The position numbers and the translations under genes are program-made. Under the pieces are notes generated by a model. It had not been told where the DNA came from and did not search any database. It was given only the letters and a program-made list of their open reading frames with translations. From the NCBI GenBank assembly GCA_937927415.1, contig CALBDS010000058.1, forward strand, positions 1 to 48,396: a stretch of 48,396 bases of DNA. Reading direction: 5' to 3'. Shown piece after piece: positions 41,184 through 48,396 of the stretch. Positions within the stretch are counted from its first letter, which is position 1; each line of letters begins with the position of its first letter. The stretch is from an uncultured Rhodospirillaceae bacterium. Its GTDB lineage: Bacteria; Pseudomonadota; Alphaproteobacteria; Azospirillales; Azospirillaceae.

Positions 41184-42179
41184 ATGACCATCATGGCTGA
41201 CCACGACACCCCCCTGCCCGTCGCCGCCACGGCCCTGCCCGCCTTTGCCGTGGACATCCGCGGCCTGACCAAGACCTACCGCGGATCGTCGCGGATGCCG
41301 CCGAAAACGGCGCTGACCGGCATCGACCTTGCCATCCCCCGCGGATCGGTGTTCGGCCTGCTGGGTCCGAACGGGGCGGGAAAATCCACGCTCATCAACA
41401 TCATGGCCGGTCTGGTCAACAAGACCGCGGGCCGGGTGTCCATCTGGGGCACCGACATCGACGCCGCCCCGCGGCAGGCGCGCGCCTCCATCGGCGTGGT
41501 GCCGCAGGAACTGAACATGGACCCCTTCTTCACCCCCCGCGAACTGCTGGAGCTGCAGGCGGGGCTGTACGGAGTGCCCAAGGCCGAACGGCACACCACC
41601 GCCCTGCTGGATGCGGTGGGGCTGGCCGACAAGGCCGACGCCTACGCCCGCACCCTGTCGGGCGGCATGAAGCGGCGGCTGATGGTGGCCAAGGCCATGG
41701 TGCACACGCCCCCCATCCTGGTGCTGGACGAACCCACCGCCGGGGTGGACATCGAACTGCGCCGGCAATTGTGGGACCACGTGCGCGCGCTCAACGCCGC
41801 CGGCACCACCGTCCTGCTGACCACCCACTACCTGCAGGAAGCCGAGGAACTGTGCGACACCATCGCCATCATCGACCGCGGCACGGTGGTGGCCTGTGAA
41901 CCGACGCGCCAGCTTCTGCGCCGCATCGACGCCAAGGCGCTGACCATCCAGACCGACCGCGACCTGACGGCGGTGCCGGATGCGCTGGCCGGCTTCACCG
42001 CCGAACTGGCCGATCCCCGGCACCTGATCATCCGTTACCAGCCCAGCCACCAGCGGGTCGATGCCATCCTGGCGGCGGTGGCGGCGGCGGGGCTGACCAT
42101 CACCGATCTTTCCACCGAGGAATCGGATCTGGAAGATATCTTCCTGCAACTCACAAGGCGGGCGCATGACGCAGCATAG
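41184..42179 (+). CDS. ABC transporter ATP-binding protein (ABC-2 exporter type)
   Basis: This 331-residue ATPase has Walker A LLGPNGAGKSTL (about 68-79), the ABC signature LSGGMKRRLMVAKAM, Walker B ILVLDEPTAGVD and the switch histidine in LLTTHYLQEAEE. The C-terminal region resembles the DrrA/NodI-like class that pairs with an ABC-2 permease. No permease gene is adjacent: the next gene, overlapping by 14 bases, is a lipoprotein hydrolase. The partner must be encoded elsewhere. The start (41184 or the ATG at 41193) has only a weak ribosome site. Confidence 0.92.
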   Translation: MTIMADHDTPLPVAATALPAFAVDIRGLTKTYRGSSRMPPKTALTGIDLAIPRGSVFGLLGPNGAGKSTLINIMAGLVNKTAGRVSIWGTDIDAAPRQARASIGVVPQELNMDPFFTPRELLELQAGLYGVPKAERHTTALLDAVGLADKADAYARTLSGGMKRRLMVAKAMVHTPPILVLDEPTAGVDIELRRQLWDHVRALNAAGTTVLLTTHYLQEAEELCDTIAIIDRGTVVACEPTRQLLRRIDAKALTIQTDRDLTAVPDALAGFTAELADPRHLIIRYQPSHQRVDAILAAVAAAGLTITDLSTEESDLEDIFLQLTRRAHDAA

Positions 42180-43206
42180 GGACCGGCGGCGGCATGGCGC
42201 CGCCGGATGGTTCGGTTTTGCACGTCTTCTGGGGGGGCTGACCGCCGTGCTGCTGCTGGCGGCCTGCTCCACGCTCTATCAGCCCATGGGCACGGCGATG
42301 GGCACGCCGTCCCTGACCGATCAGGCGATCGTCGCCGCCGACGGCTACCACCTGCCCTTCCGCGCCTGGGTGCCGGCCGGCACGGCACGGCCCGCGGCGG
42401 TCATCATCGCGCTTCACGGCTACAACGACTATTCCAACGCCTTCGACGGGGCGGCCCGGCGCTTTGCCGAATCGGGGGTCGTCACCTACGCCTACGACCA
42501 GCGGGGGTTCGGTTCCACCCGCGATCCCGGCGTATGGGCCGGCACCGACACGCTGGTGTCGGACCTGCGCACCGCCACCACCCTGGTCCGCGCCCGCCAT
42601 CCCGGCGTGCCGCTGTTCCTGATGGGGGAAAGCATGGGCGGGGCGGTGGTGCTGACCGCCCTGGCCCGCCCCGGCGCCCCGGCGGTGGACGGTGCCATCC
42701 TGGTGGCGCCGGCGGTGTGGGGGCGGGACACCATGGGGCTGTTCCCGCGGGTGGCCCTGTGGATCAGCTACAACCTGCTGCCGGGGATGACCGTCACGGC
42801 ACCGAAGGAACTGGACATCCACCCTTCCGACAACATCGCCATGCTGCGGGCGCTGTCCCGCGACCCGCTGGTCATCAAGGGCAGCCGGGTGGACGCGCTG
42901 CACGGGCTGACCGACCTGATGGACGAGGCGCTGGCCAATTGCGGCCGGATCAGAGTGCCGGTCCTGGCGCTCTACGGCGCCCATGAGGAGGTGCTGCCGC
43001 CCACGCCGGTGGAGCGGGCCATCGCCACGTTCCGCACCCGCCCCAACCATACGGTCGCCCTTTATCCCGACGGCTATCACATGCTGCTGCGCGACCTGAA
43101 GGGGGCGGTGGTGGTCGATGATATTGCCGCCTGGGTCCGCCACCCCGGTGCCGCCCTGCTGAGCGGGGCCGACGCCGCCGTGCCCGAACGGGTGGCCGCC
43201 CGATAG
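42166..43206 (+). CDS. Alpha/beta-hydrolase lipoprotein (lysophospholipase-like)
   Basis: The 346-residue protein overlaps the ABC gene by 14 bases. It has an N-terminal signal with lipobox LLLAAC (Cys about 36), so it is lipid-anchored, and Ser at +2 favours the outer membrane. The hydrolase domain has IALHGYND, the nucleophile elbow GESMGG (Ser156), and candidate acid and histidine residues in LYGAHEEVL and DGYHMLLRDL. It resembles monoglyceride lipase and PldB-like enzymes acting on lipids. Coupling to an ABC ATPase is unusual. Confidence 0.9.
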   Translation: MTQHRDRRRHGAAGWFGFARLLGGLTAVLLLAACSTLYQPMGTAMGTPSLTDQAIVAADGYHLPFRAWVPAGTARPAAVIIALHGYNDYSNAFDGAARRFAESGVVTYAYDQRGFGSTRDPGVWAGTDTLVSDLRTATTLVRARHPGVPLFLMGESMGGAVVLTALARPGAPAVDGAILVAPAVWGRDTMGLFPRVALWISYNLLPGMTVTAPKELDIHPSDNIAMLRALSRDPLVIKGSRVDALHGLTDLMDEALANCGRIRVPVLALYGAHEEVLPPTPVERAIATFRTRPNHTVALYPDGYHMLLRDLKGAVVVDDIAAWVRHPGAALLSGADAAVPERVAAR

Positions 43207-43230
43207 GAAAGCGTTGGGGGAAGAAAAGCG

Positions 43231-44379
43231 TCAGGCGGACAGCAGCCGTTCCAGCCCGGCCCACAGCCGGTCACCATAGGCCGCCCAGCCGCCGAAGGAT
43301 TCCACCCGCCGCCGCGCCGCATGGCCCATGTCCGCCCGCAGGGTGGGGTCGGCGGCCAGCCGGGTCAGGCGGTCGGCGATGGCGTCGGGGTCGCGGATGG
43401 GAATGTGGAACCCCTCCACCCCATCGGTGAACAGGTCGGCGGCCCCGGTGTTGTGGCTGGCGATCACCGGCGTGCCACAGGCCATGGTCATGGCCATGAC
43501 CAGGGCCATTCCCTCTTCCACCGACGGCAGCACCATCACGCTGGCCTGCGCCATTTCCCGCACCAGATCGTCCCCGAACTGCATGCCCAGGCATTCCACC
43601 GGGGTCCGCGCCCGCCCCAGCATGGCACGGGTTTCCGGCTGTTCGCCGCCCACCAGCACCAGCCGGGCGCCGGGAATGGCCGCGCGGGCGAAGCCTTCCA
43701 ACAGGTCGGGCAACCCCTTGCGCACCGCCAACTGACCGACGAACAGCACCCGGAATTCCGGCGCCTTCGGCCCCAGCGGGCGAAACCGGCCCAGATCGCC
43801 GCCATAAGGGGTCAGGATCAGCCGTTCCGCCGGCACGCCGCGGTCGATGAAGGTCTGGCGCACGAAGCCTGACGGCACGGTGATGGCGTCGGCCACCTGA
43901 TATTCCTCCAGCTCCTGCGCCATGTTGCGCGGATCGATCCCGGCAAAGGTGAAGCCGTGGCGGGCATATTCGTCGTGCAGGATGTCGTTCTGGAACGCCT
44001 TGTGCGTGGAGGCACGGTCACAGACATAGCGGGCACCGCGCGCCTGTGCCGTGCGCCCGGTCGCCAGCCCCAAACCCGACAGGGCGATCACCACATCGCA
44101 GGGCGGCAGGGTGCGGGCCACATGACGGTCGTGCGCCCGGTGGGCCTTCCACGCCCAGTCCCGTTCCAGAGTGCGCTGAAACCAGTGAAAGCGGACCAGG
44201 GCCATGTAGGGCGCGATGAGCCAGGGAAAGCTGCGGATGCGCGCCGGATCCACCCCGGTGTTGCCGAGCTTGACGCGCGGATAGCCGGTAAAGATAGCCT
44301 CCAGCGCCCCGCGTTCCTGCAATTGACGCGCCTGGTTGAAGCTGTGGAAGCGCCCGATGGTGGAGACGACGGCCCGCAT
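43231..44379 (-). CDS. Glycosyltransferase, family 4 (GT-B fold)
   Basis: Started at the ATG at 44379 (MRAVVSTIGRFHSFNQ) it has 382 residues; a GTG at 44397 would overlap the upstream stop as GTGA and is also plausible. The GT4 C-terminal domain shows RVLFVGQLAVRKGLPDLLEG and VMVLPSVEEGMALVMAMTMA, with the E-x7-E pattern SVEEGMALVMAMT and CGTPVIASHNTG. It transfers a sugar from a nucleotide donor, probably in envelope polysaccharide synthesis. The product follows directly on the hypothetical gene upstream. Confidence 0.92.
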   Translation of the reverse strand: MRAVVSTIGRFHSFNQARQLQERGALEAIFTGYPRVKLGNTGVDPARIRSFPWLIAPYMALVRFHWFQRTLERDWAWKAHRAHDRHVARTLPPCDVVIALSGLGLATGRTAQARGARYVCDRASTHKAFQNDILHDEYARHGFTFAGIDPRNMAQELEEYQVADAITVPSGFVRQTFIDRGVPAERLILTPYGGDLGRFRPLGPKAPEFRVLFVGQLAVRKGLPDLLEGFARAAIPGARLVLVGGEQPETRAMLGRARTPVECLGMQFGDDLVREMAQASVMVLPSVEEGMALVMAMTMACGTPVIASHNTGAADLFTDGVEGFHIPIRDPDAIADRLTRLAADPTLRADMGHAARRRVESFGGWAAYGDRLWAGLERLLSA

Positions 44380-44393
44380 GGCGACCGGCGGCC

Positions 44394-44924
44394 TCACATC
44401 CGCTCCAGCCCCGCGGCCCCTTTGAAGTTCAGCAGGCTGGGGGCCTTGTCGATGATCTCTTCCAGGATCATGGAGGCGGTTTCCAGATCCCGCTCCAACT
44501 CCGACCCCAGCTTGCCGGCGTAATTGGGGCGGCGCAGCTTTTCGTGGGCGTCGTGCAGGCTGCGCAGTTCGGCCATGAAGATCTCGCGGGCACCCATGGG
44601 CAGGATCGGGTTGGCCGACAGCACGAAAAAGAACCGCATGCTGGCCCGCACCAGCAGCGCCAGCATCACCGTATCCAGCCGTTCGAACTGTTCGCGCAAA
44701 TCATCGGACCGGGCGTCGGCCAGATTGCGCAGACGCTGTTCGATCAGGATCACGAGAGCCTGGAATTCACCCACCTTGTCGCGAAATTCGCGATAGGCGC
44801 CGAAGGAATGCTTGCTGGCCTCGTGCTCGGCCAACTGGGCCAGCTTGGCCGCCTCGCGGCATTGGCGCTCAAGTGCGCCCAGCAGTTCCTTGACCTCGGC
44901 GCGGGTGTATTGACGCTTGGCCAT
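44394..44924 (-). CDS. Conserved hypothetical helical protein
   Basis: Started at the ATG at 44924 (MAKRQYTRAEVKELLGALER) it has 176 residues; upstream ATG codons give up to six extra residues. It is largely alpha-helical with charged heptads (LERQCREAAKLAQLAEHEA, LIEQRLRNLADARSDDLREQ). A central hydrophobic stretch (LDTVMLALLVRASMRFFFVLSANPILPM, 28 residues in all) may be a membrane-associated helix. It lies upstream of the glycosyltransferase with touching ends, so they are co-transcribed. I do not recognise the family. Confidence 0.7.
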   Translation of the reverse strand: MAKRQYTRAEVKELLGALERQCREAAKLAQLAEHEASKHSFGAYREFRDKVGEFQALVILIEQRLRNLADARSDDLREQFERLDTVMLALLVRASMRFFFVLSANPILPMGAREIFMAELRSLHDAHEKLRRPNYAGKLGSELERDLETASMILEEIIDKAPSLLNFKGAAGLERM

Positions 44925-45059
44925 GATGATGACTCGACAGCGGAAAGAAGTGTGGTCCGGCGTATAACACAAGCCCCGGACCACCGCCACGGGAACCGCC
45001 CGGCGTCACAGCCATACAACACACGGCTGCCGCCGCCCGGCGGTGCCCGCACGCAATCG

Positions 45060-45545
45060 TTACGACACGATCTTCCACGAACCGTCCGGCTGGCGGCAGG
45101 CGGTGCCCGTACCGCGTTCGGTCTTGCCGCCGACCACGATGGTGGTCTGGAATTCGCGGCAATAGCTGCCGTCGTTCATGGTGCCGTCGCGCAGCGGCAC
45201 CACGGTGCCGGAGTTGCCCGACTGCGGGTTGTTCCACGAAATCCGCTGGCCCAGCGGGGCGTTGTAGGCCTGCCGCTCGGCCTGGGCGGCATAGGCCTGG
45301 TCGGCGCGGTCCAGGGATGACCCGAGCTGGTTGCCCAGGAACGCCCCCAGCAGCGTGCCGACGCCGACCGCCACCAGCTTGCCCGAACCGCCGCCGATCT
45401 GCGACCCCAGCAGACCGCCGGCCACGGCACCGCCCAGCGTGCCCACGGTTTCCTTGGTGCCCATGCCGGTCCCGGTCCCGCCCGTCTGACATCCGGCCAG
45501 AGCCAGGGCAAACACCACCGACGCGGCGGCAATGGTCTTGTTCAT
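45060..45545 (-). CDS. Glycine-zipper outer-membrane lipoprotein (17 kDa antigen-like)
   Basis: Started at 45545 (MNKTIAAASVVFALAL) it has 161 residues with lipobox LALAGC (Cys about 19). A glycine-rich zipper follows (VGTLGGAVAGGLLGSQIGGG, then VGVGTLLGAFLGNQLGSSLD), as in rickettsial 17 kDa surface antigen and related alphaproteobacterial lipoproteins. The C-terminal domain has NGTVVP-like strands and CREFQTTIVVGGKTE...CRQPDGSWKIV. It sits in the envelope, function structural or unknown. Confidence 0.9.
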   Translation of the reverse strand: MNKTIAAASVVFALALAGCQTGGTGTGMGTKETVGTLGGAVAGGLLGSQIGGGSGKLVAVGVGTLLGAFLGNQLGSSLDRADQAYAAQAERQAYNAPLGQRISWNNPQSGNSGTVVPLRDGTMNDGSYCREFQTTIVVGGKTERGTGTACRQPDGSWKIVS

Positions 45546-45629
45546 TTTCGTTGTCCTACCTCGAAACATTCAACGACGCCCCGCGCGACGCGGGCGGGCG
45601 AGAAACCTGACACCGCAAAAAAGGCGGGA

Positions 45630-45971
45630 TCAGGGCAGAATCACCACATAGGATTTGGTGGTTGTTTCCACCACATCCCAGACCCCGGAAAACCCCGGCT
45701 CGATGACGAAACGATCGCCGGCACGCAGCGTCCACGCCCGCCCGTCGTCGTGGGTGACGACGCTGACGCCCGCTTCGATGGCGCAGTATTCCCATTCGTC
45801 GTACGCGATGCGCCAGGCGCCGGGCGTGCTGGTCCAGGTGCCGGCGAATCGCTTGCCGTCGGCCGATTCATAGCCGTTGCGGGTGGTGAACACCGGCTGG
45901 CCGCGAACGATGCGGGCCGGATCGGGGCCGCCAGTTTCCGCCTCCCCGGCTGTCAGAACCACCAGATTCAT
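45630..45971 (-). CDS. Cupin-domain protein (DUF861/EutQ-like)
   Basis: This 113-residue single-domain cupin has strands TWTSTPGAWRIAYDEWEYCAI and GDRFVIEPGFSGVWDVVE. The metal-binding positions of classical cupins are largely replaced by Tyr and Glu, as in the DUF861 group of (S)-ureidoglycine-type or EutQ-like cupins. GGGGAGG is five bases before the ATG. The substrate is unknown. The inverted copy of the palindromic repeat lies just upstream. Confidence 0.88.
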   Translation of the reverse strand: MNLVVLTAGEAETGGPDPARIVRGQPVFTTRNGYESADGKRFAGTWTSTPGAWRIAYDEWEYCAIEAGVSVVTHDDGRAWTLRAGDRFVIEPGFSGVWDVVETTTKSYVVILP

Positions 45972-46014
45972 GCCATCCTCCCCTTGTATCAGAGCAACGC
46001 CCCCAGGTTAACAG

Positions 46015-46203
46015 CCCCTCTCCACACCGGGGAGAGGGTGGCCCGGAGGGCCGGGTGAGGGCCGGATTTCGCGCGGGTAAGCCCGAAATCCGTTGCGAAG
46101 CAACGCCAAATCTCATGTTTCGCGAGCCTTGCGGCTCGATTTTCGGGCTTACCCGCGCGAAAATCGGCCCTCACCCTATCCCTCTCCCCGGCGGGGAGAG
46201 GGG
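46015..46203. repeat. Multi-hairpin palindromic repeat, copy 2 (inverted)
   Basis: This element is reverse-complementary to the copy at 16700-16870. Its central section contains AACATGAGATTTG and TTGCTTCGCAACGG in the reverse direction, as in copy 1. It has the same CCCTCTCC and GGGGAGAGG ends and the same GGTGAGGGCC arms. It sits between the cupin start and the HAD stop. Differences from copy 1 are scattered substitutions and a longer hairpin near GCGCGGGTAAGCCCG. Confidence 0.9.
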
Positions 46204-46249
46204 AACTGCCCCGGTTCATTAACCCGCGTTCGTCACCCTGCCTCCTGTA

Positions 46250-46963
46250 TCAGGACCAGCCGGCCAGCAGCGCCGGCAGACCGTGCAGGCTGTCCAGCCG
46301 GCGATAGCCCTCGGCGGGGGCCTCCGCCTCCTCGTGCGCCCAGGTCAGATGATAGGGAATGTGCACCGCCTGCGCCCCCAGCGCCAGCACCGGCAGAATG
46401 TCGGAACGCACCGAATTGCCCACCATCAGGAACCGCGCCGGGGCGACGCCGTGGCGGGCCAGGACGCGGGCATAGGTGGCGGGATCCTTTTCCGACACCA
46501 CCTCCACCGCCCGGAAATGATCGGCCAGACCGGAGCGCGCCACCTTGCTTTCCTGGTCGAACAGGTCGCCCTTGGTGATGAGCAGCAGCGGCCTTTCCGC
46601 CGCCAGCCGGCCCACCACCTCCGCCACCCCGTCCAGCAGTTCGACCGGGTGCTCCAGCATGGCCTTGCCGAAGTCGATCAGGTCGCGGATGTCGCGGGCG
46701 GGGATGCTCCCCTCGGTCACCTCCACCGCCGTTTCGATCATCGACAGCACGAACCCCTTGATGCCGTAGCCGAAGTAACGGAGGTTGCGCGTCTCCGCCT
46801 CCAGCAGCCGGCGGTCGAGATCGGCCGGGGCCATGCCGCCGGCATGGGCGGTCAGCACGGCGCGGAACCGCTCTTGCGTCATCGAGAACAGCGATTCGTT
46901 GTGCCAGAGCGTGTCATCCCCGTCGAAGGCGATGGCATCGAAGGGAAAAGCGTCCGATGACAT
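46250..46963 (-). CDS. HAD-superfamily hydrolase
   Basis: Started at 46963 (MSSDAFPFDAIAFDGDDTLW) it has 237 residues; GGGGAG is ten bases upstream. Motif I is FDGDDTLW, motif II is LLITKGD, and motif III/IV lies around SEKDPATYARVLARHG and FLMVGNSVRSDILP. The cap is helical (LDRRLLEAETRNLRYFGYG). It is a phosphatase of small molecules, substrate unknown. The aminotransferase starts 167 bases away on the other strand. Confidence 0.9.
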   Translation of the reverse strand: MSSDAFPFDAIAFDGDDTLWHNESLFSMTQERFRAVLTAHAGGMAPADLDRRLLEAETRNLRYFGYGIKGFVLSMIETAVEVTEGSIPARDIRDLIDFGKAMLEHPVELLDGVAEVVGRLAAERPLLLITKGDLFDQESKVARSGLADHFRAVEVVSEKDPATYARVLARHGVAPARFLMVGNSVRSDILPVLALGAQAVHIPYHLTWAHEEAEAPAEGYRRLDSLHGLPALLAGWS

Positions 46964-47129
46964 GGGTGTGAAACTCCCCGGATCCGGTTCCCCGCCAGAG
47001 TTAAGCTGCGGGAAAACAACAGGTATGCCGGCAATGGGGGGCTGTCCAGCGCGCTGGTGGGGTGGGCGGTGGCGGCTCCCTTTCCTAAACTTCGCCGCTC
47101 CCCCTATCCCTGTCGTGGAGCCACCTCCG

Positions 47130-48308
47130 ATGACGCGCCCGCCTTCGTCCCTTCTGGATGATCTGCGTCCCGGTATCGCCGCCCTGCCCGCCAGTCCCAT
47201 CGCCCAGATCGCCGATTACGGCCGCCACCGCGACGGGCTGATTCCCCTGTGGTTCGGGGAAGGCGACGTGCCCAGCCCGGCCATCGTCGGGGATACCGCC
47301 GCCCAGGCCATCCGCGACGGCCATGTCTTCTACACCTATCAGGCGGGGCTGCCGGTGCTGCGCCAGGCGCTGGCCGCCTATCTGGCGCGGGTCTACACCA
47401 CGGATGTGGCGGTGGAACGGATCACCGTCACCTCGTCGGGGATGACGGCGATCATGATGGCGGTGCAGGCGCTGGTGGACCCCGGCGACGAGGTGGCCGT
47501 CGTCTCCCCCGTCTGGCCCAACATCAACGCCGCGGTGCGGGTGATGGGCGGCCGCCCGGTGCCGGTCCCGCTCGACCGCACCCCCGGCGGCTGGACGCTG
47601 GATCTGGACCGGCTGTTCGCCGCCTGCGGCCCGCGCACCCGCGCGCTGTTCATCAATTCCCCCAACAACCCCACCGGCTGGGTGATGGGACGGGAGGATA
47701 TGGTGCGGGTGATGGATTTCGCCCGCGCCCGCGGCCTGTGGGTCATCGCCGACGAGGTGTATGGCCGGCTGGTCTATTCCGACGCGGTGGCCGCACCGTC
47801 GTTCCTGCAGGTGTCGGCGCCCGACGACCGGCTGATCGTGGTCAACAGCTTTTCCAAGAACTGGGCCATGACCGGCTGGCGGCTGGGGTGGATGGTGGCC
47901 CCGGCACCGCTGCTGCCGGTTCTGGAAAATCTGGTGCAGTATTCCACCAGCGGCACGCCCGCTTTCATCCAATTGGCCGGCGTGGCCGCGCTGGAACACG
48001 GGGAGCCGTTCATCGAAGAGACCCGCGCCCGCTGCACCGCCGCCCGCGAGCGGGTGTTCGCCACCCTGGCCCGGCTGCCGCGGGTGACGGCGACCCCGGC
48101 CCACGGCGCCTTCTATGCCTTTTTCACCGTGGACGGGGAGCCGGACAGCGTGGCCCTGGCCCGCCGGGTGGTGGACGAGGCGGCGGTGGGGCTGGCCCCC
48201 GGCATCGCCTTCGGCGACGCGGGCGAGGGGGCCTTGCGCCTGTGCTACGCCACCAGCCTGGACCGGCTCGACACCGCCATGGCCCGGCTGGAGCGGATGC
48301 TGGCCTGA
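47130..48308 (+). CDS. Class I/II pyridoxal-phosphate aminotransferase
   Basis: This 392-residue aminotransferase resembles aspartate/aromatic or 'putative AAT' enzymes. It has the substrate and cofactor motifs PLWFGEGDVPSP, YTYQAGLPVLRQALA, INSPNNPTGWVM and the Schiff-base lysine in SFSKNWAMTGWRLGW (Lys243). The C-terminal arginine for the carboxylate lies in ALRLCYATS. The amino donor cannot be told from the sequence. GGAG is about ten bases before the ATG. It is the last complete gene of the window. Confidence 0.94.
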   Translation: MTRPPSSLLDDLRPGIAALPASPIAQIADYGRHRDGLIPLWFGEGDVPSPAIVGDTAAQAIRDGHVFYTYQAGLPVLRQALAAYLARVYTTDVAVERITVTSSGMTAIMMAVQALVDPGDEVAVVSPVWPNINAAVRVMGGRPVPVPLDRTPGGWTLDLDRLFAACGPRTRALFINSPNNPTGWVMGREDMVRVMDFARARGLWVIADEVYGRLVYSDAVAAPSFLQVSAPDDRLIVVNSFSKNWAMTGWRLGWMVAPAPLLPVLENLVQYSTSGTPAFIQLAGVAALEHGEPFIEETRARCTAARERVFATLARLPRVTATPAHGAFYAFFTVDGEPDSVALARRVVDEAAVGLAPGIAFGDAGEGALRLCYATSLDRLDTAMARLERMLA

Positions 48309-48384
48309 AAAACGCCGGATTGAGCGGTTTTCCACGGCACGAGGCCGGGATGGGTGCATCAAAGCACCATGTTCAGGGTCATTT

Positions 48385-48396
48385 CCCCTCTCCCCG
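48385..48396. repeat. Probable start of a third palindromic repeat copy
   Basis: The last 12 bases CCCCTCTCCCCG equal the first bases of the repeat at 16700. The match is short and cut by the window edge, so it may be chance. Confidence 0.4.

Overview
The window is 48.4 kb of GC-rich DNA that reads as ordinary chromosome of an alphaproteobacterium, most likely Rhodospirillales close to Azospirillum. This is inferred from gene content (sdhCDAB order, an RpoH with an intact RpoH box, a MucR/Ros regulator, a DUF465 protein, acetoacetyl-CoA synthetase, c-di-GMP and chemotaxis proteins) and the high GC; no rRNA or tRNA is present to settle it. I support about 48 protein genes. No phage, transposase, CRISPR array or tRNA was seen.

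Layout. 0.1-0.42 kb: a small gene with a hairpin-rich leader and a strong terminator. 0.4-3 kb: a TPR/PRMT-like methyltransferase and dapB. 3-5.8 kb: the zinc uptake locus znuA <> znuCB, divergent around a Zur-type palindrome. 5.8-10 kb: trxA, then sdhCDAB with its promoter. 10.3-12.3 kb: a small unknown gene, asd, and a STAS protein. 12.4-16.7 kb: an isolated type VI secretion membrane-complex trio, tssL-tssM-tagF, whose TssM lacks the C-terminal half of its periplasmic part. 16.7-19 kb: a complex palindromic repeat, then an AraC regulator divergent from a YbfB-type MFS transporter. 19-24 kb: a copper-handling locus (two small proteins, multicopper oxidase, Cu+ ATPase, DUF411 protein) with an internal MerR-type promoter. 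24-26.1 kb: a DUF465 protein, phosphofructokinase, and a 56-residue gene.

26.2-30.1 kb: a globin-coupled chemoreceptor, rpoH, a candidate small RNA, mucR and an HU gene. 30.5-34 kb: terC, an overlapping HAD-type protein, and acetoacetyl-CoA synthetase. 34-36.8 kb: a CsaB-like pyruvyl transferase and an FAD oxidoreductase. 36.9-40.5 kb: Hsp20, an Fnr-like regulator with four candidate iron-sulfur cysteines, and a PAS-PAS-GGDEF-EAL protein. 40.8-48.3 kb: a zinc-finger protein, an ABC ATPase coupled to a lipoprotein hydrolase, a glycosyltransferase with a coiled hypothetical, a glycine-zipper lipoprotein, a cupin, a HAD hydrolase and an aminotransferase. A second, inverted copy of the palindromic repeat lies at 46.0 kb, and the window ends in what looks like the first bases of a third.

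Most of the DNA is housekeeping or metal homeostasis. The parts that deserve a second look are the orphan, truncated T6SS membrane module with its divergent STAS neighbour, the candidate CCUCCC-bearing small RNA between rpoH and mucR, the repeat family, and several regulators that have lost a normally conserved residue (MucR zinc ligand, STAS serine, Fnr recognition-helix glutamate, PRMT double-E loop).
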